A stretch of DNA of 35,011 bases, taken from contig JAWCMT010000012.1 in assembly GCA_038849555.1 (NCBI GenBank), positions 1 through 35,011 of the forward strand. Direction: 5' to 3'. This DNA is from JAOAIV01 sp038849555. GTDB lineage: Archaea > Thermoproteota > Bathyarchaeia > Bathyarchaeales > Bathycorpusculaceae. The notes beneath the pieces were generated by a model. The model had not been told where the DNA came from and did no database searches. It saw nothing but the letters and a program-made list of their open reading frames with translations. Numbering within the stretch: the first letter of the stretch is position 1; each line of letters begins with the position of its first letter. A program made the position numbers and the translations under genes. Below are positions 15,119-21,979 of the stretch, piece by piece.

Positions 15119-16396
15119 TTAAAGTTTCTCGTTTGGTGTGATGTCCATCATCATTAGGCCTGAGGCTGGTTTGGGGTGGAAGTTTGTTGATTTTTCTGGT
15201 AGACGCCAGCCGTTTTGAGCTATGTGCCAGACTGTTTCAGGCTTTATGGGGTTGAGGATGAAGGCGATGTTGGCTTGTCCGCTGTCTACTTTTTCCATGG
15301 CGTTTCTGGTTGTTTCTGCGTAGATTATGTTTTCATCCATTTTTAGCGCGGTGATTTTCATTATTTGCTTGAAGATTATGTCGTGCAGTAGTGCCACGTC
15401 GGCGAGGCATGCTTTATCGGCGCAATCTGCGTTGGCGAGTTCGGTGGCTTCGGTTTCGTCTTTTAGGATTAGACCTTGGGCTTTTGCGCCGTCATAGATG
15501 GCGATGGCGTGTTTGCTGTTGTGGCTTGCCAGAAAGTTTTCTATGGCGTCGGCTGTCGGCTGGATTTCTGTGATTGTGAAGTAGCGCTTAAGCTCCGTTA
15601 GTGCGCTGCTGGTTAGCTTGAGATTTCTTAGCAGCCTATGAGTGGGCAGGATGACAAGGCCCGGGTCTTGGACTGGGACTATGTAGGCCATGTGAAAGTT
15701 GAATGCGGAGTCGCCGGTCCACGGGATATGTTTGCGGATTTCGTCTCTGTAGGCGATGGCGCTTTCGTATCTGTGATGTCCATCGGTGATTACGAGTTTC
15801 TTGTTTTCCATGGCTTTCCGCAGAAGTGCAATGATTTTGGTGTCAGTTATTTTCCATACTGTGTGCGTTACGCCGAATTGGTCTTTCACTTCGATGGTTG
15901 GCGTGGTTTTTGTGGCTTCGGCGAATAGGCGGATGGTGGCGTTTTCTGTGTCCGAGTATATGAGGAAGATGGGTTCGAGGTTTTTTTGGACGGCACGGAG
16001 CATGTTTAGTCTGTCGGTTTTGGGCTCGTGGTATGTGATTTCGTGGGGAAAAACGATTTTCTCGTCGTATGGGTATAAGCGTAGGGCGGCTATTAGGCCC
16101 GTGCGGGTTAGGCGTTTTCCTGCGAAAGTGAAGGTTTGTCGGGCTATGTAGAATGCGGTTTCAGGGTCTTTTGCGAGTATGCCGTTGTTTAGCCAGTTTT
16201 GGATGCGTTCTCTTGCTGCCGCGTATTTGTCGTCTTCTATGGGTAGGATTAGGCGGCAGTAGTTATAAGGCGATTTCGTGTAGTACTCTCGCTGCATAGT
16301 CTGGTCGATTTTGTCGTAGGGTTGGGTTATTAGGTCTTGGAGGGCGCCTGCCTTGCTTGTGTAGGTTATGGCTTTGAAGGGGCGTATGTCAACCAA
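15119..16396 (-). CDS. DUF1015 (SerC-associated) family protein
   Basis: The product has 425 residues, starting MVDIRPFKAITY as the family does, with the conserved LITQPYDKI near the N-terminus and the DGHHRYESAIAYRDE motif in the middle. DUF1015 proteins have no settled biochemical role but are repeatedly found beside serine-biosynthesis genes. Here it lies 5 nt downstream of serA and is the third gene of a serC-serA-DUF1015 operon. Its stop codon directly abuts the CCA end of tRNA-Arg on the other strand. The coding strand is unusually A+C-rich, in line with the regional strand bias. Confidence 0.9.
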   Translation of the reverse strand: MVDIRPFKAITYTSKAGALQDLITQPYDKIDQTMQREYYTKSPYNYCRLILPIEDDKYAAARERIQNWLNNGILAKDPETAFYIARQTFTFAGKRLTRTGLIAALRLYPYDEKIVFPHEITYHEPKTDRLNMLRAVQKNLEPIFLIYSDTENATIRLFAEATKTTPTIEVKDQFGVTHTVWKITDTKIIALLRKAMENKKLVITDGHHRYESAIAYRDEIRKHIPWTGDSAFNFHMAYIVPVQDPGLVILPTHRLLRNLKLTSSALTELKRYFTITEIQPTADAIENFLASHNSKHAIAIYDGAKAQGLILKDETEATELANADCADKACLADVALLHDIIFKQIMKITALKMDENIIYAETTRNAMEKVDSGQANIAFILNPIKPETVWHIAQNGWRLPEKSTNFHPKPASGLMMMDITPNEKL

Positions 16397-16401
16397 GGGG
16401 T

Positions 16402-17304
16402 TCAGCTCGCGTGTTTTTCTAGTGTTTCGATTATTTTTTGGGCTATTTGTATGCTTGCTTTTAGTTGGGCTTCGCGGGTTTGGGCGCCTATATGCGGTGT
16501 GGCGATTACGTTTTTGAGTGTAAGGAGTTTGCTGTTTTTTGGAGGCTCTTCCTCGAAAACGTCGACGGCGGCGGCTTTTACCTTGCCCGTGATGAGGGCT
16601 TGGTAGAGCGCTTCTTGGTCCACTACTCCGCCGCGTGAGCAGTCGATTAGCATTACGCCGTTTTTCATCATGTTGAATTCTCTTGTGGAGATCATGTGCC
16701 TAGTGCGTGGCGTTAGCGGCACGTGGATTGTTATGAAATCAGCTTGCGGCAGCATCTCATCTAGCGGCACGAAACGGTCGAAGATGCATTCTTCTACGGG
16801 GAGCACTTTCATGCCGAGCGCGATGGCTAGGCGTTCGACTGTTTTGCCGATGTGGCCACAGCCGATTATGCCAAGGGTTTTTCCGTGGAGTTCGGTGCCC
16901 ATGAGTTCTTCTTTTGTCCATTTTCCTTGGCGGAGCTGGATTGTGCCTTCGACTATGCCTCTTGCGAGGGCTATCATGTGGCCGATGGTCAGTTCGGCGA
17001 CGCTTATGTAGGATACGTGTGGCGTGTTTACTACCGTTATGCCTAGTTCCTGGGCTTTGGCTGTGTCGATGTTGTCTATGCCGTCGCCTGCTCGGCCTAT
17101 GACGCGGAGTTTTTTCGCTTTAGTTAGGAGTTCGGCGGTGACGCGTGTTGCGGAGCGTACGATTAGGGCGTCGTATTCGCCTATTATGTTGGGCAGCTCG
17201 GTTTTCGGCATGTCCCATGCTTTTGTGACTTGGTAGCCTTTTTCTTTTAGTAGTTTGATGCCTTCGTCTGCGATTTTATCGCAAATTAGGACATTGAAGG
17301 TCAA
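16402..17304 (-). CDS. serA: D-3-phosphoglycerate dehydrogenase, short form
   Basis: This enzyme oxidises 3-phosphoglycerate to 3-phosphohydroxypyruvate, the first step of serine synthesis. The NAD-binding motif is LGIIGCGHIGKTVERLA. The catalytic region shows DCSRGGVVDQEAL (Arg), EEEPP and the His motif ATPHIGAQTREA. The product of about 301 residues ends after the catalytic domain, without the ACT/ASB regulatory domain of long SerA forms. The frame extends upstream to 17367, but the TTG at 17304 gives MTFNVLICDKIADEG, the usual N-terminus. That TTG overlaps the TGA stop of the upstream aminotransferase (TTGA), so translation is coupled. It could also act on other 2-hydroxyacids, but the context favours SerA. 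Confidence 0.9.
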   Translation of the reverse strand: MTFNVLICDKIADEGIKLLKEKGYQVTKAWDMPKTELPNIIGEYDALIVRSATRVTAELLTKAKKLRVIGRAGDGIDNIDTAKAQELGITVVNTPHVSYISVAELTIGHMIALARGIVEGTIQLRQGKWTKEELMGTELHGKTLGIIGCGHIGKTVERLAIALGMKVLPVEECIFDRFVPLDEMLPQADFITIHVPLTPRTRHMISTREFNMMKNGVMLIDCSRGGVVDQEALYQALITGKVKAAAVDVFEEEPPKNSKLLTLKNVIATPHIGAQTREAQLKASIQIAQKIIETLEKHAS

Positions 17305-18380
17305 TTCTTCAGCTCCCAGATTTCTTCGATTAGTTTGAGGACTTTTTTGATGCCTGCGAGCCGCCATTCACCCATGTGGCCGATGCGGAAGGTTTGTTCG
17401 GCTAGTTTGCCGTAGCCGTTTGAGATTACGTAGCCTTTTTCTTCGAGTTTGGTTTTGAGGTCTTTTACGTTTTTTCCTGTGGTGTTTTTGATGCAGGTTA
17501 CGGTTATTGATTCGTAGCCGGGTTCGGGGAAGAGGGCGAAGTGCTTTTTGGCCCATTTTTGTGTGTAGGTGGCCATTTGTTTGTGGCGTTGGTAGATGTG
17601 TTCGTATGTTTCTTGGAGCATGAGGTCTAGGCGTTTATTCAGCGCGTAGAGCAGGGGAATGTTTGGGGTGAATGGTGTTTGGTGCTTTTTTTCGTATTCG
17701 AATATTTCTGCGAGGTCGGTGTAGCTGCCGCGGTTGGGGACTTGTTTGGCGCGTTCTATGGCGCGGTCGGTGACGAGGCTTACGGTTAGGCCTGGCGGTA
17801 GCGCGAAGCATTTTTGTGTTGAGGCGAAGATGATGTCGCAGCCGATTTCTTTTGGTAGCGTCTTGTCGCCTGCCATGGCTGAGACGCTGTCTATGGCGAG
17901 TATGACGTCGGGGTAGTCTCGGCGGATGAGTTTGCCGATTTCTTGGATTGGGTTGCGTACGCCTGTGGATGATTCGTTGTGGCATAGGGTTACGGTGTCG
18001 TATTTGCCTGTTTCGAGTTTTTCGGCTATCATTTCGGGTTTTATAGCTTTGCCCCATTCTACTTCGATGATGTCGGTTTTTTTGCCGCATGCTTGTAGGG
18101 TTTTGGCGAATCTTTCGGCGAAGGCGCCGTTGACGCATGCGAGGGCTTTTTCTTTTACGATGCTTCTGCCGACGATGTCGAACCATAGGGTGGCTGATGA
18201 GGTGGTTACGGTTGGTTTGCAGTCGGCTGGGAGTTCGAAGAATTTAGTGAGTTTTTCGGTTATTTGGCCGTAGAGTTCGGAGAAGGCTTTTTCTCTGTGG
18301 CCTATGAGTGGGCGTGTTTGCTCTCGGAGTATTCTTGGGCTGACTTCTGTGGGCCCGGGGATTAGGAGTTTTTTGTGCAT
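17301..18380 (-). CDS. Class V aminotransferase, phosphoserine aminotransferase-like (SerC role)
   Basis: This PLP enzyme of the alanine-glyoxylate/serine-pyruvate aminotransferase family has 359 residues. The N-terminus KLLIPGPTEVSPRIL is diagnostic. H134-N135 lie in TLCHNESSTG, D164 in LAIDSVSAMAGD contacts the pyridine ring, and K190 in FASTQKCFALPPG is the Schiff-base lysine. In archaea this subgroup often supplies the SerC step, amination of phosphohydroxypyruvate. Its position as first gene with serA and DUF1015 supports that role, although alanine-glyoxylate activity cannot be excluded. GAAGGGAG lies about 11 nt before the ATG, and a TATA-like TTCATAAACC sits near 18431-18440 on the minus strand. 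Confidence 0.88.
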   Translation of the reverse strand: MHKKLLIPGPTEVSPRILREQTRPLIGHREKAFSELYGQITEKLTKFFELPADCKPTVTTSSATLWFDIVGRSIVKEKALACVNGAFAERFAKTLQACGKKTDIIEVEWGKAIKPEMIAEKLETGKYDTVTLCHNESSTGVRNPIQEIGKLIRRDYPDVILAIDSVSAMAGDKTLPKEIGCDIIFASTQKCFALPPGLTVSLVTDRAIERAKQVPNRGSYTDLAEIFEYEKKHQTPFTPNIPLLYALNKRLDLMLQETYEHIYQRHKQMATYTQKWAKKHFALFPEPGYESITVTCIKNTTGKNVKDLKTKLEEKGYVISNGYGKLAEQTFRIGHMGEWRLAGIKKVLKLIEEIWELKN

Positions 18381-18698
18381 TTGCTTTTTTCTCCCTTCTG
18401 GTGAGTTGTATTGTTTGCTTGATGTGGGTGGTTTATGAAGTTAAGATGTTGTGTGGGATTAAAGGTTAACTGTGGCTGGTGGGGTGTTTTTGTTAAGAGA
18501 AAATGCATAGTCATGTGTGGGTAAATTTAGGATTTGCGGGTTTTAAGAAGGGTGTTTTGCGGGGGAATATGTGGCTTTTAGGGTTGGATGGGAGCAGGTT
18601 TGATTATTATGTGGGGTTTTCTATAGTTTTGTTCTGAATGATAGATTCTGCGGGGTTTAAATATTGTATTCGCAAATTTTTTGGTGTGGGGGTTTGCC
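18381..18698. other. Intergenic region between serC-like gene and wHTH gene
   Basis: This 318-nt G+T-rich stretch holds the divergent promoters of the serC operon (minus) and the wHTH gene (plus, TATA box at 18656-18665). The frame at 18578-18793 on the minus strand is a shadow. I see no RNA gene. Confidence 0.6.
18656..18665 (+). promoter_or_regulatory. TATA box for the small wHTH gene
   Basis: TTTAAATATT lies about 38 nt before the ATG at 18699, a normal distance for an archaeal promoter with a short leader. Confidence 0.6.
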
Positions 18699-18911
18699 AT
18701 GTCCAAGTTAGAGGTTATTCTAGAGTTGCTTGCTGATGGCGGGTGGCATGGTATTGTGGAGGTGCAGCAGAGGCTCGGCTTGGATGCGTACACGGTAGAA
18801 GAGGTTGTGGCTTTTTTGTGTGAGTATTGTTTTGTGCAGGTTGATGCGGAGCGTGGGCTGGTTAGGGTTAACCCTGATTTTAAAAAGTTGTTTGTTGAAA
18901 CGGTTACTTAA
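18699..18911 (+). CDS. Small winged-helix DNA-binding protein
   Basis: The product has 70 residues. It shows a helix (KLEVILELLADGGWHGIVEVQ), a helix-turn-helix pattern (RLGLDAYTVEEVVAFLCEY) and a wing (FVQVDAERGLVRVNPDFKKL), the layout of a minimal archaeal winged-helix regulator. I chose the ATG at 18699 because GGGGG lies just upstream and the TATA box fits; a TTG at 18681 would sit closer to the promoter. It is the only plus-strand gene in the G+T-rich block and stands convergent to the Roadblock gene at 18933. It may regulate nearby genes, which is inference. Confidence 0.75.
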   Translation: MSKLEVILELLADGGWHGIVEVQQRLGLDAYTVEEVVAFLCEYCFVQVDAERGLVRVNPDFKKLFVETVT

Positions 18912-18932
18912 AAATACGTGTTGATTTATGTT

Positions 18933-19343
18933 TTAAATTGGGATTCTTTTTTGGATTTCGTTGTGGTCTGTTTTTGGTTCCATGTATATGGCTATTGTGA
19001 TTTCGTTTTTGTTTATGCATAGGAGTTTGGCGTCTTTGCCTTCTATGATGATGTTTTCGGCTTGGCCTAGTTCGAATTTTTCTGTGATTTCTTGGCTGGA
19101 TTCGAGTGTTTGTGACGAGAGGATTGCGTATTGGATTAGTTTTTCGGTTTCTTCGATGTCTATTGTTGCGGTGGTTGTGTTTCTTAGTATGTAGCCTGTT
19201 ACGCCTTTGGTTTTGCGGATTTCGGCGAGGGTTTTGCTGATTCTTGTGAAGGTTTCTTCTTCGTGTGGGATTGTGTCTTCGATGATTACGGGTGTGGTGG
19301 TTTCATGTATGCTTCGTTTTTTTCTTGTTGTTTGTTTTTCCAT
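18933..19343 (-). CDS. Roadblock/LC7-domain protein (single domain)
   Basis: The product has 136 residues. After a basic, Thr-rich N-terminal tail, residues of about 30-125 follow the Roadblock/LC7 fold: a helix (TFTRISKTLAEIRKTKGVTG), the strand GYILRNTTTATIDIE, a long helix, and the strands NIIIEGKDAKLLCINKNE and ITIAIYME. Such proteins dimerise and often regulate small Ras-like GTPases (MglB-type). No GTPase gene lies in the window. It follows the other Roadblock gene with only a 1-nt gap, so the two are one transcript and may form a heterodimer. Codon use is A+C-rich, as across the block. Confidence 0.75.
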   Translation of the reverse strand: MEKQTTRKKRSIHETTTPVIIEDTIPHEEETFTRISKTLAEIRKTKGVTGYILRNTTTATIDIEETEKLIQYAILSSQTLESSQEITEKFELGQAENIIIEGKDAKLLCINKNEITIAIYMEPKTDHNEIQKRIPI

Positions 19344-19344
19344 T

Positions 19345-20229
19345 TTATTCGACCACCGGTTTTACCATTACTAGGTCGCCTTGTGTGGCTTCTAGTGTGA
19401 TTTGGATTTTTTCGGGGAGTTTGATTATGCCTTTGCCTTCTTGTTTGGAGTCTTTGATGGGTTTGAATTTGCAGCGGGTTGTTTTTCCGTTTAGGGCTTC
19501 TATGTGGACTTCTTTGATTTTGTCTTCGCCGTAGAGTTCGTTCCAGTCTTCTATTAGGGATTTGTCGATTTGTACTGTGTCTCCGCGTACGAGTATGCCG
19601 CTTAGGGTTTCGACGATTAGTTGGGTTACGGGTGGTTTTGTGGTTGATGTGCTGCTGTCGTCTTCTTCGTCTTTTCCTTCGCCTCTGGGGGTTTCTGTTT
19701 CTTCTTTTTGTTCGGCTGGTTCGGCTTGTTGGAGTGGTTCGAGTTGTTCTGTTGTTGTGGCTTGTTCGGCTTCGGCTTGGGCTGCTGCTTCGGTTTGCTC
19801 CGTTTGCTCGGTTTGTTCGATTTCTTCTGGAAGTTCAAGTTCGGTTGGGGCGGGTTCTTGCGGGGCTGGGATGTTGTCGACTAGTTTGATTACTATGGGT
19901 ATGAGTGTGCGTGTTAATGCGTTGATGTATTTTTCGTCTGCTGTTTTTGATAGTATGGTTGCCATGTGATAGTCGTTTATGCAGGAGATGTTTATTTTGC
20001 CGTTGGCGGCTTGGATTGTTGTGGCTTGTAGGCCGCCTATGGCGTCGGCTCTTTCGGCGATGGTTTGGAAGGCGTTTATGGTGTTGTTTGCGGCTGTTTC
20101 GTTTGTGTTTTCGGTTTTGGCGATGAGCGTGTTATCTTTGAATATGATGGCGTGTAGGATGTCGGGGCAGGTGTTTTGTAGCTCCGCTAGCGTGTTGGTT
20201 AGTGCTTGTGTGTATAGGTTGCTGCTCAT
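19345..20229 (-). CDS. Roadblock/LC7-domain protein with long acidic linker and extra C-terminal domain
   Basis: The product has 294 residues from the ATG at 20229. The N-terminal Roadblock/LC7-like domain (about 1-120) has ILHAIIFKDNTLIAKTE and GKINISCINDYHMATIL. A low-complexity Glu/Gln/Thr/Ala linker of about 80 residues follows, with repeated EQT. The C-terminal beta-rich domain of about 90 residues (GDTVQIDKSLIEDWNELYG to the end) I do not recognise. An upstream ATG at 20250 lacks a ribosome site, whereas AGGAG lies about 11 nt before 20229, so I chose the latter. It belongs to a block with the downstream Roadblock gene, the upstream coiled-coil gene and the pilin. A role in surface-structure control or polarity is inference. 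Confidence 0.7.
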   Translation of the reverse strand: MSSNLYTQALTNTLAELQNTCPDILHAIIFKDNTLIAKTENTNETAANNTINAFQTIAERADAIGGLQATTIQAANGKINISCINDYHMATILSKTADEKYINALTRTLIPIVIKLVDNIPAPQEPAPTELELPEEIEQTEQTEQTEAAAQAEAEQATTTEQLEPLQQAEPAEQKEETETPRGEGKDEEDDSSTSTTKPPVTQLIVETLSGILVRGDTVQIDKSLIEDWNELYGEDKIKEVHIEALNGKTTRCKFKPIKDSKQEGKGIIKLPEKIQITLEATQGDLVMVKPVVE

Positions 20230-20276
20230 TGTTTTTCGGATCTCCTGCATGGTTGGTTAGGTGGCGCTGTCATTGT

Positions 20277-20705
20277 TTAGCTTATTTTGAAAAGTATGCG
20301 TTCTGGTACTCCTTCGTTTTGGACGACTAGGTACTTGAGTCCTTCGGTGTCGCCGAGTTGATCTAGCCATTTGAGGGCTTCGCGGGCTTTTTGTAGGACG
20401 AGTAGGCGTTCTTGGTGGCTGCGTACGACGGATTCTATGGCTGTTAGTTCATGGAATGGGTTGGCGTCTAGGACTATGCTTAGGTCGCCTACGGTGATTT
20501 CGCCGAGGCTTTCGGTTGCGGTTTTGGTTTTTCCTGCGAGTTTCATGACTACTTCGCGGATTTTCTTTGATTTTTCCGCTAGTGTGCGGATTTCATCTAA
20601 GCGTCGCAGGTATTCGCCTAGTGTGCTTTTTGTGTCCGCGATGTCTTTGTCTAGTTTTTCGGCTATTTCTTCGGCTGAACCGTATTCTTTTATTTCTACT
20701 ACCAT
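20277..20705 (-). CDS. Coiled-coil protein between pilin and Roadblock genes
   Basis: The product has 142 residues. The N-terminal two thirds are helical, with heptad-like charge (SAEEIAEKLDKDIADTKSTL and onward). GEITVGDLSIVLDANPFHEL sits in the centre. A second helix and a short C-terminal strand region (YLVVQNEGVPERILFKIS) follow. I do not recognise the family. The frame opens at 20735, but GGAGGTG lies 9 nt before the ATG at 20705 (MVVEIKEYG), which decides the start. It precedes the Roadblock gene by 47 nt, and a stem-loop separates it from the pilin. It may bridge the pilin machinery and the Roadblock proteins, which is speculative. Confidence 0.65.
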   Translation of the reverse strand: MVVEIKEYGSAEEIAEKLDKDIADTKSTLGEYLRRLDEIRTLAEKSKKIREVVMKLAGKTKTATESLGEITVGDLSIVLDANPFHELTAIESVVRSHQERLLVLQKAREALKWLDQLGDTEGLKYLVVQNEGVPERILFKIS

Positions 20706-20751
20706 TTTTGTTTTGCACCTCCAAAGAGGAAACAAGAGAAAGGGAAAGTTG

Positions 20752-20770
20752 GAGCTAAAGGTTTTAGCTC
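20752..20770 (-). terminator. Stem-loop between pilin and coiled-coil genes (terminator or processing site)
   Basis: GAGCTAAA and TTTAGCTC form a perfect 8-bp stem around a 3-nt loop. On the minus strand it is followed by a pyrimidine-rich tract (CCAACTTTCCCTTTCTC). It sits about 50 nt after the pilin stop and could end most pilin transcripts or protect the pilin mRNA 3' end, giving more pilin than downstream product. Confidence 0.5.
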
Positions 20771-20815
20771 ACCCTACCCCCAAGGAATGCTTAGAGCAAA
20801 GCTAAACAGGGGAAA

Positions 20816-21241
20816 TTATGCTGGTCCGACTGCGGTGTATGTGAATGTGTTGCCTTTCGAGGATATCAGCTTAACCTGATAGTTATAGCCTTCTTTCCAT
20901 TCTTCATCAATGGTAATAACTATGCCTGAGTTCGCCGCCGCTGTTCCTGAGTCTGGCTCGAAAGACGTAGCGTCAGTAACGTCTTCATTGTTGAGATAAA
21001 CTGCGCTTATGGTGACAGAAGCTGTTCCAGTATTGTTTGCAATAATTGTAATAGTTCTAGAGCCTTCGTTCCCTTCAAAGGTCATTCTTGTTATTTTGAG
21101 TTCTTCTGTTGCCATGAATCCTGTGGTGAGTGCGCCCATCCATGCGGCTACGGCGATGCTGACTGCGACTGTGACGGCTATGAGTATGATTGATGCGACT
21201 ACGGGGCTTAGGGCTTTCCTGCTGTGTCTTAGGTTTTTCAT
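20816..21241 (-). CDS. Archaeal type IV pilin / archaellin-like protein
   Basis: The product has 141 residues with a class III signal peptide. A basic leader (MKNLRHSRKA) precedes LSPVVASIILIAVTVAVSIA, the hydrophobic helix that packs the pilus core; cleavage is likely just after the basic stretch (by a PibD/FlaK-type peptidase). The remainder is a beta-rich head with NNTGTASVTISAVYLNNEDV, of the archaeal pilin N-terminal-domain family. It is exported and assembled into a surface filament. GGAGGG lies 13 nt before the ATG, and a TATA box at 21296-21303 completes the promoter. It is the first gene of the pilin/coiled-coil/Roadblock block. Its base composition is balanced, unlike both flanks. 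Confidence 0.88.
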   Translation of the reverse strand: MKNLRHSRKALSPVVASIILIAVTVAVSIAVAAWMGALTTGFMATEELKITRMTFEGNEGSRTITIIANNTGTASVTISAVYLNNEDVTDATSFEPDSGTAAANSGIVITIDEEWKEGYNYQVKLISSKGNTFTYTAVGPA

Positions 21242-21295
21242 TTCTCTTTTTATCCCTCCTTTTGGGATTGCTGTTTATGTTAGGCAGGAATAACC

Positions 21296-21303
21296 ATTTA
21301 AAT
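21296..21303 (-). promoter_or_regulatory. TATA box for the pilin gene
   Basis: The palindromic ATTTAAAT is centred about 58 nt before the pilin ATG, giving a leader of about 30 nt that contains the GGAGGG ribosome site. Confidence 0.6.
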
Positions 21304-21439
21304 CTTACGACTTAATACACTATATTACACATGCGTAGAACAAAACAACACAAAAAAACAACAAACAACAAAAACCATGGAAAAACAAACATACAAAAAC
21401 AAACTGTACAACAACACAGCAGCAATATGCACCGCAAGC

Positions 21440-21784
21440 TTAAACGGCAACTTTGTCAAAGAAGTCGAGAAGAAGCTCCGCCACTTTCTCGCCGAACTCC
21501 GTAATCATATAATACTTCTTCAACGGGTCAATCCGCTCGCTCTTCGCCAAGCCCAGCTGCTCAATCTCAATCATCCGCGCCCTGAAAGTGCCATCACTCA
21601 ACGTCAGCTTATTCTCCCGCATAAAATCCTTAGCTTCCTTCCACTTCCCACGATTAAGATACAGCAACAGCAAACAGTCAATCGCATGGTCCTTCTCCAG
21701 CATCGCCTTAATCGCCGACAGCTTCTCATCAGTAAGAATATGCTTAACCTTCTCCTCATCTCCATTCTTCTTCATATTCACCAA
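21440..21784 (-). CDS. Winged-helix transcription regulator
   Basis: The product has 114 residues. A charged N-terminal segment precedes helices with LSAIKAMLEKDHAIDCLLLL and KWKEAKDFMRENKLTLSDGT. A recognition-helix region (FRARMIEIEQLGLAKSERID) is followed by a wing and a final helix (KKYYMITEFGEKVAELLLDF). This is the layout of archaeal wHTH regulators in which 'LGL…' precedes the wing. It is cytoplasmic and binds DNA; the target is unknown. It lies about 200 nt upstream of the pilin promoter on the same strand, so control of the pilin is possible. The ATG at 21775 is a possible alternative start. Confidence 0.7.
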   Translation of the reverse strand: MVNMKKNGDEEKVKHILTDEKLSAIKAMLEKDHAIDCLLLLYLNRGKWKEAKDFMRENKLTLSDGTFRARMIEIEQLGLAKSERIDPLKKYYMITEFGEKVAELLLDFFDKVAV

Positions 21785-21979
21785 CTCACACCTACACTTT
21801 TACATATGCAGTATAGCATAACTTCCTTTTAAGATTTAACCTATATTACGAATCATGAAACATTACAGGAGACAACCACCTTCAGACAACAGAATATAAC
21901 CAAAAACACCACAGATAACCCCCTCTACTGGCTTCTGCATTGATTGGCTAATAGCCGCCAAATATGAAGGCCACCAAAC

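Larger units (their letters stand above)
14930..20730 (+). other. Plus strand strongly G+T-rich block
   Basis: From near the end of lysS to the coiled-coil gene the plus strand is dominated by G and T. Hand counts give 42/60 at 17401-17460, 48/60 at 19681-19740 and 42/60 at 18721-18780, against 28/60 at 3001-3060. The bias holds for minus-strand genes (serC, serA, DUF1015) and for the plus-strand gene at 18699, so it does not follow coding direction. It flips in the next block. Confidence 0.75.

Noticed and set aside
17635..18186. 183-residue Arg/His-rich minus-strand frame inside the serC-like gene
   Set aside because: It is a shadow frame produced by the A/C-rich coding strand of the aminotransferase gene; its composition is implausible.
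15040..20250. Integrated mobile element starting at tRNA-Arg
   Set aside because: The tRNA and composition step suggested one, but no integrase, no att repeat and only housekeeping or regulatory genes are visible.
20700..21300. Replication origin at the skew flip
   Set aside because: No Cdc6/Orc1 gene, ORB-like repeat or AT-rich unwinding region was seen, and the polarity fits a terminus better under the usual leading-strand rule.
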